Assembly: GCA_907165065.1 (NCBI GenBank)
Contig: OU015540.1
Span: 721,001-785,000 of the forward strand
Direction: 5' to 3'
From: Caprimulgus europaeus
Lineage: Eukaryota; Chordata; Aves; Caprimulgiformes; Caprimulgidae
Length of the DNA: 64,000 nt
Shown here: in pieces, positions 43,507-57,628 of the stretch
Position numbering within the stretch: the stretch's first letter is position 1
Layout: the number at the start of each line of letters is the position of its first letter
The notes under the pieces: generated by a model
The model's input: the letters and a program-made list of their open reading frames with translations, nothing else
Told to the model about the DNA's origin: nothing
Database searches by the model: none
Made by a program: the position numbers and the translations under genes

Positions 43507-46500
43507 ATGGCGGCCCCGGAGGAGGCGGCGGGCGCGGGGACCCTCAGCGGCACCGAGAAGGAGAAGGTGAAGGTGCGGGGCCGGGCGGGACCGAGCGGGG
43601 CCCGGGGCGGCGGCGGGCGGCCCGGCGGTGCCATCCCGATGCGTTGTGTCTTGCAGCTGAGGGAGAAGCTGGCGCTGCTGCGGCGGGAGTACAGCGAGAC
43701 CGTCAGCCGGCTGCGGGTGAGCGGGGTGAGCGGGGCGGGCGGCGGGCGGGGGCTCGGCCCGGCCCGGCCGGGCGCGGGAGGAAGCGCCGGGAGGCCGGTC
43801 CTAGTCCCGCGCCGCTGTTGTGTCCGCAGCGGGCGCGGCGAGCCGAGCGAGCCCGGAGCCACGGCCGGGGCACGGCGGCGGAAGGAGACCGGCGGGAGCA
43901 GAGCCCCGCAGGTAGGAGCCGGCTGGAGGCCTCTCGCTTCCGGGCTGGTCGGCGGGAGCGCTCGGTAGCCCTTGGGCTCCCTCGTGTCCTCACCCGGCGG
44001 CGGGTCCGGGCAGAGTCCCAGCCCAGGCACCGTCCCCGTTCTGTGCCCCCGTGGCCCCGTCGTGCCGAGCCGGGGCCGGGCCTGTCCCCACTCTGCAGCT
44101 GCTGCCCCGGCCGGTCCAGTGCTGCTGAACCCCGATCTGCAGTAACTTCTCTTCTGCTTTCCCCCTTGCCAGGTCTGCTGTGCTCACTGGTCCCGACCGG
44201 GCTGTGCTCACCTAGCTGCCCGGTTTTCCTGCGGTGTTTTTCTTGGGCAGGACTTTGCTGGGAGGCCTTGACACTTGTGACGTTTTCCCCACAGGTTCTA
44301 GAGATGCATCTCCTGGTGTTGACAGACAGGAGACCTCACAGCTACAGACCGAAACCTGCTCTGACCTTGGCACAGAGAGGAAGACATCTGTCACATTTAA
44401 ACAGGTCCCCGCGCTCTGCAGTGAGGAGGTCACCCAGCAGGACAGCTCACGGGCAGGTAGCGCCCAGCCTCGCCCGGAAAACCAGGGCTGGGGAATTGTC
44501 AGGCCTGCCCATGAGGAGAGAAAACCCCAAACCTCCAGGAGCTTGATGAAGCTGAGGAGGCGGACGAAGGCTCTGGTGTCACAGGAAGGGGAATCGGTGC
44601 GTGATGTGCAACTCATCGGTGCTGATGGAAGGGTGAAAAATCAAACTGCTGGTACAGGGGAGCTCCGGTCACCGGTCTTCAGGCGAAGCAGTCTCCCAAA
44701 CACCGAGGAAAGTGCTCAGAGAGCATCCACACCAGCACTTGTGTGGAGACAGGAAACCAGTTTCACTCCTCCCAACGCAGCAGAAGGAGTTGTTCCAGCC
44801 AGGCTCGAAGACTGTGTCCCTGTGGGAGAGCCTGAGCTGGTCCCGTGTGCGCTGAGGGGCGGCAGCGACGTCTGGCAGCCGGAGTCCCCGCGCGCCGTGG
44901 CCGCAGCTGATCCCCGTGAGCCCGCACGGCCGTGTTCAGAGAGCGGTGACTCTGTGTCACTGGACACCAGTGCTGATGGAGGAAGAGAATCCTCTGGTGT
45001 AATAAAACAAACAGAGGGTGAGAGTACGGGTGAAGATCAGGGAGAATTACGTAGGCTCTTGGATTTAATGTCAGAAAATGAAGTGTTGCCTGCTGACGAA
45101 AATAACGCTGTAACTGACGAGAGCAACAGCCACGGAGGAAACCAAAGTGACGCTAACAGGTTCCCTCCAGATCTTGCTCTGGGCAGTGTGGAAGAACTGT
45201 TGGAGAACCAGCAGCTTGAAATTCAGTCAAGACTGTCTCATCCAGAAGAGGTGACAGCTCCTGAAAGCTCACTCAGCTCTTGCACGGTGGTTGAAGGGCT
45301 TCTCTTTCCGGTTGAATACTACGTCAGGACAACTCGGCGCGTGTCTAATCGCCAGAGGAAAGTGGACCTCGATGCCGTCATCCTCAGCCAGCTGGGCAGG
45401 AGCAAGAGAGCTCAGCGAAGTAAGTGCAAGCAGAAAGGTGCAAATTCAGATCAGCCCTCCCAAGAAAGAGTTGAAAATGATTTGGAGCTGGGGATCGTGC
45501 CGTTGCCTTTTGGTGCAGAAAATGACCCAGCAAACTCAAGCAGCCCTCAGAGCTCTCTGCCGGCGTCCAGCGGCAGCAGCACGTCCCTCGGGGTGGATTC
45601 TCAAACCAGCCTCACCGGCACCAGGCGGGACCAGAGGCGGTCGCAGAGGAAACAGAAGGGAAGAGGAAAGTCGACCTGCAAACCCCCCGTGCGTCAAGTG
45701 TCACAGGAGCTGATAGGGAGTCTGGATCTCATAACCACGAGGGAGAGCCCCAGTCTGCTCTCAAATGAGTGTCAGAGTGAAAAGGAAAACTGTGAGGCCA
45801 ATCTTGAGAAGTCACCTTCAGGTGAGAGGAGGTTGTCTGCTGCTGCAGCTCCTGGGTCTGAAGAGGCAGGAGTGGCCGGTGCCGTGCGGCCAGCGAGTGC
45901 TGATCCTGCTCCTGGAGGCAAATGCCCTGAGACCCTGGTGGAGCAGCTTCAGAGTCCACTTCAGATCAGCAATTCCCTGAACCCAGGGAATGAACCTTTT
46001 GCTGGCCATATAGGAGATCTGGAAGCCAAGCTAATGGTGTGCCAGGCTGATAAGAGTCCAGCAGAGCATGTTAGGAACCAACACGTGCAAGGAGCCTGCA
46101 GGGCCGAGCAGCTCCTGGCGATTAACGTCCCTCTGCGCCGCTCCCTGCGTTCCTCTGCGAGACAGAGAGGCAGCCGAGTCCCAACAGGTACAAACACAGG
46201 CACTGCCCCAGGCTGCAGCCCCAGAGTGCGGCGGGGAACGTCCCATCAGTGCGTGCTGCTGGTCCTGCCCTGCTGTGTTTTGTTGTTCAGGAACATCTCA
46301 TATGGGTTAACTGTTGTTATTTTTAAGTCAGATTGCTTTTTAAAAAATGCAGATCACTGTGGTGCCCCTGTGCCTTGGACAGTTCTAGAAACTCCTGCTT
46401 CAGCACAGGGATGGGGGGTGAGCAGCAGTGGATGGCTGAGGAGCTGTTGGGGTGAATGTTGTGTGTGCTGGACTTGATTTTGCAGCAGATGGATGTGAAT

Positions 46501-49500
46501 CTGTTTCTCCCACTAAGTCTGCATATTAATGGTATTTTCTTTTCAGTGCTGGCAAGTGTGAAGCACAGAGAGCAGCATTACAGTGTGAGGGGCTGTGAAT
46601 GTTGTGAGGAGATAAAATGTTGGGGGAAAACCCAACACAGCAGCAAACTGACCCAGCGTTGGGGCAGTGCTGCCAGACTTTGGCAATGGTGTTTCAGCTG
46701 AAGGCTCAATGCAGAGCAGCTCTGGAGCGTCATGTCTGTCCAGAAAAGTGCCACTTCCATCTGATAAGAACAATATGGCTTTTGTTTGTTTGTTCTGGAA
46801 AACAGATGTGATATTCTCTCCTGTGTTCTTGTGTTTTTCTTTGTCTAGATGCGAGCAGAAGAGAAGGCGGCTGCCCAGCGGGCTCGGGGGGTCCCGCTGC
46901 TCTCAGCCTCCCTGCTGTGGACCCCAATACCTGCAGCTCTCTCTTCTCCTTCCGCAGTCTGCAGTGGCTGGCCTCCAGAATGGCTGTCAGAGAGTTTCAC
47001 TTACCAGATGAGGAATTTGGACTCCTGAAACTTGAGAAATTAGAATCTTCCCCTGTGAATGACTTGGAGGTTTTTGTTCCTGGTGTATGTGGAGATGCTG
47101 CGGGTTCAGGGGACACGCGAGATGCACAAATGAATCCCGAAGAAGAAAGTCTCAAAAGTGATTTGATTTTGCCTTTCAGGAATGGGTTGCCCAAGTTACC
47201 TCAGGAGGGAAGCCCAGCTTCCCAGCGGGAACGCTCCACCCATGACCTGCTGTTTACTCCCACGGGGACTGTCTTCCCCGGTGCTCCCACTCAGCCCGAG
47301 TCTCAGCTTTCCTCATCTCTTTTCCCTGTCGTGGGTGCAACCCCAGCTGTTTTACCGTCAGTAGGCAGCGAGGTCTTGCCCAGCACAGCTCCTGTCCCTC
47401 CCTCACCAGCGAGCCCACGCTCCTCCAAAGGAGCTTCTGGCCAGGGTGACGGGGAATGCAGAGACTCTGCCGTTCCACTGCACTCGGACAGCTGCGGTGC
47501 AGGATCTGCTAGAAAAGAGGAGGAACAGGGTACAGCGTTTCCTTTAGAAGCTGAAAAAGGTCCTGATAATAAATCTGATGAGGCTGTGGCCTTGGAGAAC
47601 CAGCAGCAGTCAGAGAGCAAACAGCAGAGACCCTGCAGAGCTTCTCCTGAACAGGTAACGAGCTGGCCGCTCTGCCAGGGCGCCAAGCCAGAGGTGGTGT
47701 GGGCAAGTCCCCTTTTCCAGAGGCTTGCCTGATTTCAGTCAGGGGAAAGACCTCTTTGCATGCCAGCCCTGCATGCTGGCTTTTGTCTGGCTTCGTAAAT
47801 GTTTGGTTTTCATCTGGTGCCTCAGGTCTTTTGACCTCAAGAGCAAATTCTTTAAAGTCCTGCTTAATGGATCTGGAGATGTGGGTTTCGATGCTTATTG
47901 CAGGATACGTGTTTGAAACGTGTCTTTGAACAAAAAGTTTCTGGTACCCACATGATGCTGGTCTGCCTGAAGGAAAGTTTTCAGCTAGGATTTGGTAGAG
48001 GAGATAAATGACTGGTGGTAAAAGACAATTTTCAGAGGAAACCAGGAAATGACCTGTCTGGGATCTCTTGTTTTTCAAAGACATGGAAGTATAAAAAGAG
48101 GTGCTCCTGCCATAGCTCTCCAACGACTGCATGCAGAGTGAATTCACACTTCTGCCTCATTCTTGCAGGTGCTGAATGTAACTTCAAAATTGAATTATCC
48201 TCATTCTTTACTTGTTTGTGCAGAAAAAAGGCGTAGCAGAACAGTTGACCCCGGTACTGCTCGATGGCCTGAGAGAAGAGAGCTTGCAGCTCGTCTCAAA
48301 GCTGAAGGTGGGGTAACGCTGGGTGATTGTGCACTGAGTCAGCAGCAGCTCTTTAATACTGAGTTTAACAAACCTGTAATAAAATATGCATAATGACTAG
48401 CTGAACAGAATAGATTGCTGTCCAATTTGATCAGTTCTGTCTTCACTTGACTGCGGGTAGGTGGCACTTGGGCTTTGTTGTGGCTGTGCCACCGTACCCC
48501 CAGTCCTGTCCCAGCTCTGGGCTCTGTTGGGTCCCTGTCATTTCAAAGGACAAGTGATTTTTGTGATAAGAGACGATATATTTGCTGCTTGGAGGGTGAA
48601 ACCCACCCAGCTTGTTTTCCTTGGTACCTTACAGACACTTTACTCAAAGTTAAACATCATGAGCTTAAAGTTTTAGCCTCAAATTCTCCTCACTGCATGC
48701 CAGGCCTTTTCCTCAGGCTGGACCTCCAGGTTAGATAACCATGTCTGTCAGAAGAAAACCAGCACTGTTTTGTTTTGGACAGGATTCTGCAAGTCCCTGC
48801 GCTGTGGATGTGAGTGCCCTGTGGTGGGAAGCAGCTGGCAGCAGAGAGCTGTGTGTGGTGACAGCCTGTGAGAGTTCCGTCTCCCTGTGGAAGCCTCTGG
48901 CATCCGGCCGCTGGGGGAAGGTCCATACCTGGCAGCTCGGAGAGGTCTGAACACAGTCCTTATTTCTGGAATTCAGGGCAACTTTCTTGTCCCAGTGTGT
49001 TAGTTCCTGAGGTACAAGGAGCTTGCAGTCTTGGGTGCAAGGTTGGTTCTTTAGGTGGCACAAATTTTTCACGCCATCAGGCAGCAGAGGAGAATGATTG
49101 GCGCTGCTGACGGAGAAGGCAGTGGCTGCGTGTTATCTGCTGGAACTTGATGCTCCATCTACTGCGCGGTGGCTGCAGCCACTGGCTTATTCTCCTTCCC
49201 CTTATGCTCCCTGGGGACACTTTTTGTCTCATATATCAACAGGGATTGTTAATCAAAGAGTGCTTCTTCACATGGGTCTGAAAATTACTTCTGCTGTATA
49301 TCATTTTACTTAAAAAACTCTAGAAAATGGGCGTAAAGTCAAAGGGACGTCGTGGGTGACACTGAATTCTCGTTTTGCTGTCCTAGATTCCTGTGATACA
49401 GATTGTTCCTCTGCCAGACACCTGTAACCTCGTGTGTATAGCATTGGGAGACTTGGAGATTGGAGAAATAAGGTGGTGGATTTATTTCTTACTAGCACTT

Positions 49501-52463
49501 TGCACCCTGAATAGCTGCAGCTTAACTCTCCTCTTGTGTAGTGGTTGAAATTCTCTCTTACTAATGTGTCAGTTTATCAGTTGCTTTCACAGTCAGAAAA
49601 TATTGAAGGTATTTCTAAAAATTAACTATAAAGACTTGCTTATTCGCCCCTAGAGGTGGTAGACTTTAAACTTACACTGATTTGTGTATGCTATGGCATG
49701 TTTGAATTATGCTTCCTTCTGTCATTACATGCACTTTTCTCTTAACTTAGACTCTTGCTTTATTCTTCTGAGAATGACTCATTCAAGCAGTCGCTGGTGA
49801 AAACTGGAAATATAAAAGCTGTGCTTGGGCTAAGGGACAGGAGGCTGGTCAGCAGCAGCAGGACCATGCAGGAGCAGCAAGTGGAGGTAGTGTCGTTTTC
49901 AGAGACAGGAAGGTGAGTCTGCTGGTTTTGGGGTGGTCTCAGTGTGGCAGGTGGAAGAACAGTAAAGAAACTTTTCTTTCTGGGGGTGTGCCCAGGACAG
50001 AACATGCACTTCACCTTTTCTCTGCCTTTTCTCACGTGCTAATCTGTTCAGGAGCAAGGATGGACAGACTCTGATGCCCCCTGAAGAAACTGTTTTAGCT
50101 TTTGCTGAGGTAGAAGGAGTGAGAGACGCCCTGGTGGGCACCACCGTGGTGAACAGCATCGTTGTCTGGTCAGTGTGTGCTCAGGGGAATGGCTTCGCCT
50201 GCAGGTGTATGCGGGGGCTCAGGCGTTGTGTGGGGGTGTCTGTGGATCTGCCTGTGCAGTGGTAACTGTCAGAGGGCCTGCAGTCTGGCACTTCAACCTC
50301 TGCAGGTAGTGAATGACCTGTGCTGCTCTAATCCCACTTGCTTTTGCATCACATTCATGACATCTCTTCCTGTGGCCTTTTGTCATAGTTTGGTTTCTGT
50401 GAAATCAAAAATGTGTCTGTGCACAGCAGTGTAACTGTGATTAGAAAATAACAGACAGGGAATGGAAATGGAGTGAGAATTTGTATTTCCCCCAACTGCA
50501 GGAATTTGAGAACAGGCCAGCTCCTGAAGAAGATGCACGTTGGTTATTCCTACCCAGCCTCCATCTGCCATCGAGCATATTCCGACTCTGTACGTACACG
50601 AAATGCGACGCGCGGCCTGGTGGTGGGCAGTGACGTCAGGGGTTGTACAGCGATTGAAGTGTCAGCTCTGCTTAGATACATAAGATATTTCAAAGGAAAA
50701 TGGGTTAACTGGGAGAAATCAGCCACTCTGGCTACCTTGAGCTCTTGGCTTCCCACAACCTAATGCATCTGATGAAATGAGTGATGCATGGCGGTGTGTC
50801 CCAAAGCAGCAGCACCTTGGACGTGGGGAGGAAGCAGGAGTGCTGCTGCCAGTGCTGGTGCTGGTCAGTCTCTTCCATTTCCAGGCAGGTCTCTGCCAGC
50901 ATGGTGGCGGCACACTGACACTGTCGGGATTCAGGTGGGGCCCAGAGATTTTCCTGTAAATGTCACCTCATCCCACAGCAAGTTTAGCTTTTTCAGGCAG
51001 AAGGATAAGTGCATGGATCCCTTGGGTCACTGAGCCGTCCTTCTGCTGTATCGCATCAGCCCTTATCAGTCAGCAGCTGCTTTGGTTTTTATCTAATTTG
51101 ATAAGGAAAGTAAAGCATTTCTGTTTTATTAGTAAAAATAATGCATCACTGTCCATGCTTTGATTATGGTGAGAACATAGCCATTCATTTTTGGAAAATT
51201 CTTTGGGTGTTTTCCCCTCTTGCTGTTGTTTTTAGTGATGTATTTTTCCTCTGTGTATCAGGGCCTGCTGTTTGTTGTTTTAAGTCATCCACATGCCAAA
51301 GAGAGCGAGTGCTGTGGAAACCCCGCGTTCCGCGTGATCGCCTTCAACCCCCGGACAGCCAGGAGCACCGGCGTGGTGGCCTCCTCCCCCCCGCCCGGGC
51401 ACGCCGGGAGGCAAGTACCGCGGGGCGGGACCTGGGCGTGCTGGCTTCCGCGGGGCCTGGGCGCGCTGGCTTCCCGGCTCATCCAGGCGGTTCTGGGGCA
51501 GGATCGCTGGAGGAGCCGAGTAGCACCGCTTGGCCAGGATCCAGCTGCCCTCTTGCCGATGAGAAGGGGGGGCTGTGCCCGTGGCTGTCGTTTGTCCCTG
51601 TGGAGGCTGGGGTGGGGGTGTGGGCTGTTTCCTGCCCACCCCCTGCGCCAGCCTGTGCCCTGACCTCTGCTGACAGACGGGAGCGTGTGCTCCGTGCTGT
51701 GCGCTTTGGTCTTCCTCCCCCCCAGAAATGCTGTCACTGGGCTCATCGGGGGCCCTCCCCAGGCAAACCCCCCCCCCCGTCCCCAAGACTGTGGCTGCAA
51801 ACGAGGCGCCCGAGCCTTTGTGCTCTCGCAGAGCTCCCTGCCAGGTTCATTTGTGCTGGGCAGCTGTTTGCAGCCAGATGGCCTTTTCCTTCCTGTGTCT
51901 TGTGTTTTGAAGACTCAGCTGTTTAAGGCACAGCCTTGCCCTGTGCTTGCATCCATCACGGTGCTTCCTGTGTGCACAGGCGTTAGCAGATGGAGATCTC
52001 GCCTCACTGAACAGGTTTCCAGTGTGTACTGGGGCTGCAGGATTGTCTGACACCCTTTGTTCTCAGGTGTGCTGAGAACAAAGATACAGCCCGTAACGTC
52101 ACCTGGCTTCCTGCAGTTGGCTTAAATTTGCTTATTAATTTTCTGTGAAAAACGAGCTAGTTTTTGAGAATGATGTGATGGTGTTTTGAGGAACAAACAG
52201 CAGCACTGTGACCCTTCTGTGTGTGACTTAGGTACCTGGAGGGTGACGTGAAGGACGCTTCTGCTGCAGCCGTGCTGACGTCAGGAGCCATCGCGGTGTG
52301 GGACCTGCTGCTGGGGCACTGCACGGCCCTGCTGCCCCCGGAGCCCGAGGGGAGCTGGGCACTGGCCCGCTGGGCCACCACCAGCGCGTGTCTGCTGGCC
52401 GGGCAGCAGGACGGGACTGTCAGCCTGTACCAGTACCGGCAGCCCCAGCCGGGAGCGGCCTGA
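43507..52463 (+). CDS. PALB2: Partner and localizer of BRCA2
   Basis: Bridges BRCA1 and BRCA2 and supports RAD51 loading in homologous recombination. Thirteen exons: 43507-43566, 43657-43716, 43830-43911, 44295-46187, 46849-47654, 48224-48307, 48783-48944, 49387-49472, 49751-49912, 50052-50168, 50502-50589, 51262-51410, 52232-52463; 1326 aa (human 1186). Exons 2, 7-12 match the human exon lengths as remembered. The N-terminal coiled coil ([18 protein letters not shown]) is the BRCA1-binding segment. The chromatin-association motif ([15 protein letters not shown], about residue 400) is well kept, as is [15 protein letters not shown] in exon 5. The C-terminal WD40 propeller (about 995-1326) has [36 protein letters not shown] and [15 protein letters not shown]. 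Exons 4-5 are otherwise poorly conserved. Intron 12 begins with GC instead of GT. An in-frame ATG at 43459 would add 16 residues. Confidence 0.96.
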
Positions 52464-52606
52464 CGGAGCACTGTGGGGTGAGGGTCCCTGGCACCGCGGC
52501 ACCGGCAGCACCGGGTGCTTCAGCTCAGGGGTATCTCCGGTAACGGGCTCTGCGCGGGCGCTCGGGCCGGGCAGGTGCTGCCGGGCACCCCGGTGTGTGC
52601 AGGGCC

Positions 52607-52612
52607 ATTAAA
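52607..52612 (+). other. PALB2: PALB2 poly(A) signal
   Basis: ATTAAA 144 bp after the PALB2 stop codon, followed by a GT-rich stretch (CCTGTTTGCTTTGGAATGAC) suitable as a downstream element. This implies a short 3'UTR. Confidence 0.55.
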
Positions 52613-53069
52613 CCTGTTTGCTTTGGAATGACTCCGTGCCTGCTGCTGTGCCCGGGGTGAGGGGGCTCCGTTGGGGCTCTGCTGGGCGGGGGGCTCTGCC
52701 CAGGGCTCCACGGGTGGCACCGAAATGAGGAGTGCACTTCTTAAACCCATGTAGTCCTGAGAAGCAGGGTTCTTCATCGGGGCACTGGGTGCACGGGGCA
52801 TCGTTCCACCTATCGTGCATGCCGACTCCTCTCTACAAAAGCTTTACACTGTCTAAACATGCATATTCATCACTTTTCCAAGAAATTATTATCATATTTA
52901 TTATATTTCCAATAACTCATTACTGTATGTAAACATCCTTTTCGCCTGTGCACTGGTTGCCTTCAGGGGGGTCGTCTGGTGGTTGTAGAAACTTTTGTCA
53001 CTGTGCGTGTTAGTTGAACGTTTCTCAGACCACCTTTTGGCCAGTTTACAACACTTCTGTCTCCAGCTA

Positions 53070-53335
53070 CAACGATGATGAAGGGGCTGGAGCATCTTCC
53101 TTACGAGGATGGACGGAGAGCGCTGGGGCTGCTCAGCCTGGAGCGGAGCAGACTGAGAGGGACCTGGTCACTGTTTATCAATGTCTAACGGGCGGGTGTC
53201 GAGGGGGTGGGGCCAGTCTCTGCTCAGTGGTGCCCAGTGGCAGGACAAGGGGCAACGGGCACAAGCTGGCACGCAGGAGCTTGCACTGAAGCAGGAGAAA
53301 CTTCCCCGAGGGGCTGCCGGAGCCCGGGACAGCCT
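53070..53335 (+). mobile_element. CR1 LINE fragment just upstream of NDUFAB1
   Basis: Sense-oriented CR1: GATGAAGGGGCTGGAGCATC, GGGGCTGCTCAGCCTGGAGC, GAGAGGGACCTGGTCACTGT, GGTGCCCAGTGGCAGGACAA, GGGGCAACGGGCACAAGCTG and GCAGGAGAAACTTCCC follow the family order. It is partial at both ends and non-coding. It stops about 130 bp before the NDUFAB1 start codon, at the edge of the CpG island. Confidence 0.88.
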
Positions 53336-53468
53336 GGACAGTGCCACCGCCCGGTGCGGCCTCCGGTCGCCAGGGGGCGGTGCCACCGCCGCTCCCCGCC
53401 ACGGAGGCCCCGCCCCGCCGCGCGGTGGCTGCCGGGAGCGGCGCGGTGCCCGCCGGGATCAGGTCACC

Positions 53469-55383
<1,915 letters not shown>

Positions 55384-56168
55384 AAACAGCTCCTCAGAGA
55401 GGGGTGAGTACAGACGTGCTCCTGCCAGTGCCTCGGGTCAGGGCACACCGGGTGTGTTGTGCAGGGTGACGCCCGCGGAGGGGAGTGTCTGGGGTGAGGT
55501 GACAGTGCCACAGGGCTGGATGGGAGCCTGGCAGGTCTGGGAGGAGGGGGCAGCAGCTGCCTGCTCTGCCCGGGGGGGACGGGTGACTCGTGTTCTCCTG
55601 AGGCATCTGCTGCTGGGGAAGGACGTGGGGCTCAGCAAAGGTTCATCTCGCCCTGTGGCGCTTCCAGCGCTCGCATTGCCCACAGAGCTTTAGGAGATGG
55701 GGAATTGACTTCAGTTATGAAAGTCCCTCCTCTCAGCTCTCCTGGGCCGTGGTGGGCTCGCCAGGGTGTGTGAGCGCAGCTCCAGCTGCCCCATTTCCTC
55801 CCCACCAGCCTCAGCAGGAGATGGCAGCAGGAAAGGAAACAGGCAGGAAAGGGTTACTGGAGCCACTGCGCTGGGGCTGCAGGGGAAATGAGCGGGTGGC
55901 CTCGGGCCAGTGAGCAGCACAGATCATCCCAGTTCCTGTTTGTTCCCCTCTGGCCTCCCTCCCTCTGCCCTCCTGGGCCGGGGGAGCTGTGCCCCTTCGC
56001 TGCTCTCTGAGCCAAGGGCAGAATCTTAGCGATGGGAAGGACCTTCCTGCTCGTTCTGTGCCTGCTTTCTGTGTTCAGCCTGTCTTGTCTCTGCCTGACC
56101 CACTTCTTTTGTGCCTTAAAATGGAGAGTTGATGAAATATTCAATATGTGGGTTTCTTTTTTTATCAG

Positions 56169-56325
56169 GAGATGTCTGTAGCACCAGGCCCGGGCTGGTG
56201 TCGGTGGGTGACTGTCAGCGCTCGAGCAGAGCCCTTGCTGCTTTCACCGGGAAGTTGGACGTGGCCGTTGTATTTAAACTGTCTGAATGTGTTGTCCTTT
56301 CAAACCAAGAAAAAAAATGAATAAA
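56169..56325 (+). other. NDUFAB1: Probable NDUFAB1 3'UTR exon with poly(A) signal
   Basis: A TTTCTTTTTTTATCAG acceptor ends at 56168. The sequence after it runs about 150 bp to AATAAA at 56320-56325, followed by a GT-rich stretch. Together with the donor after 55403 this reads as a terminal non-coding exon. This is inference; an unspliced 3'UTR ending nearer the stop is the alternative. Confidence 0.45.
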
Positions 56326-57628
56326 TACATAAAACCACTGTTGTGTTGGTGGCTTTTCCATTTCACACTGCTGGTGGTCACCGTGTTGGTGACGGACACT
56401 GCAGGGATGAGGAAGTGACTTCCCTGGGAACACCCATCTTGTCCCCCGGGCTCTGACCGTTACCCCGGGATCTGGGTGCTGGTGTTGTCCTCTCCCACAG
56501 CCCGCCCCTCTCCTGCCTTTGCTGGTTGTTTCCTCAGCGCTGGTGAAAAGAAGCCGCTTCCATTTGCAAAGCTTCTGCTTTCCTGGTGGAAAATAAAGGA
56601 GGGAAGGACTTTCCTGCTGCTGAAAAGCAAAATCACAGCAGTGTTCCTGTCAGCCCAGCTAATCTGGGCTCGGGAGGCTCTGAATCCCTCCGGAGGCAGA
56701 AGCAGTTATTTCTGGACACTACACAGTTTTTCCTCCGAGCCAAGAAACACTTTTATATGTCAGAGGCACCGTGAGGCTGTGAGCCAAGAAAGTGTCACCG
56801 GGTAACGGATCCCCTGGCGCTCGGGGTGGCGGGTGATGGAAAGAGCCGGGTCTGTTGGTGCAGCACACGGTGCCTGAGCGAGGTGTGGGTGTCCCGGGGC
56901 TCCCCCGGGGCTGGTAAACGCGCTGGGCCGAGTCCCCGGCCGGCCCGGTGTCCCTCTGCCCTCGGGGACCAGGTTTCGCTTTTGGTGTGTGCCAGTCCCG
57001 TGTGCCCGGAGCCTCCTTCACCCCTCGTTCCCCCGAGCGTGGTCTGAACGTTTCCTGATGGGGCTGCGCGGTGGGACGGGGGGTGACGGGCGTTTTGGCC
57101 GCCGTGGCTGTGCCGGTTTCGAGGCACCTGCTCGGAGGCTGCGGGACCGTCCCTGTGTGGCCCGGCCCGGTGTGGTCGCCGGTGGGGTGGCCCTGATGTG
57201 CCCTCCGGGAGCCGCTGCCCTGAGCTGTACGCGGGGCACGGGGGGAGGTGGCCGTAAGGACACTGCCGGTGTCCCGGGGCTCCGCCGGGGTGAACCGGGC
57301 GGTGGGCGGAGGGCGGGCAGGAGGCGGAGCAGCCCCGGGCAGGGTGACCGGGCACCGAGCCGGGGTCCCATCCCCGCAGCCCCGCCCCGGAGAGCGGCCA
57401 GCGCGGGTGCAGGGCCCGGCCGTGTGTCTCCCGGTCCCGCTCCGCCCGCCCGAGGCTCCCCCGGGGTGGGGACGGGCGGGTCCGCCCCCGGGCTGGGGCG
57501 GTGGTGCCGGTGCCGGTGGGGCGGGACCGGGCCGGGGGCTGCGGCTGCCCGGCGCCTCCCCCGCCGCAGCGGGGACGGGCGGGGGCTTCCTGCCGCCGCC
57601 TCGGCAGAGCCGCCCGCGCCGCCGCGAC
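56326..57628. other. Intergenic stretch and CpG island before the mucin-like gene
   Basis: The first 500 bp hold nothing recognisable. From about 56900 the sequence becomes extremely GC- and CpG-rich and runs into exon 1 of the mucin-like gene, so it is its likely promoter. No TATA box stands out. The right breakpoint of the inferred inversion should lie in this interval. Confidence 0.5.

Noticed and set aside
46188-46477. Extension of PALB2 exon 4 past 46187 in the same open frame
   Set aside because: A good donor (CAG/GTACAA) at 46187 gives the right phase into exon 5, and the sequence beyond it ([12 protein letters not shown] onward) has no similarity to PALB2.
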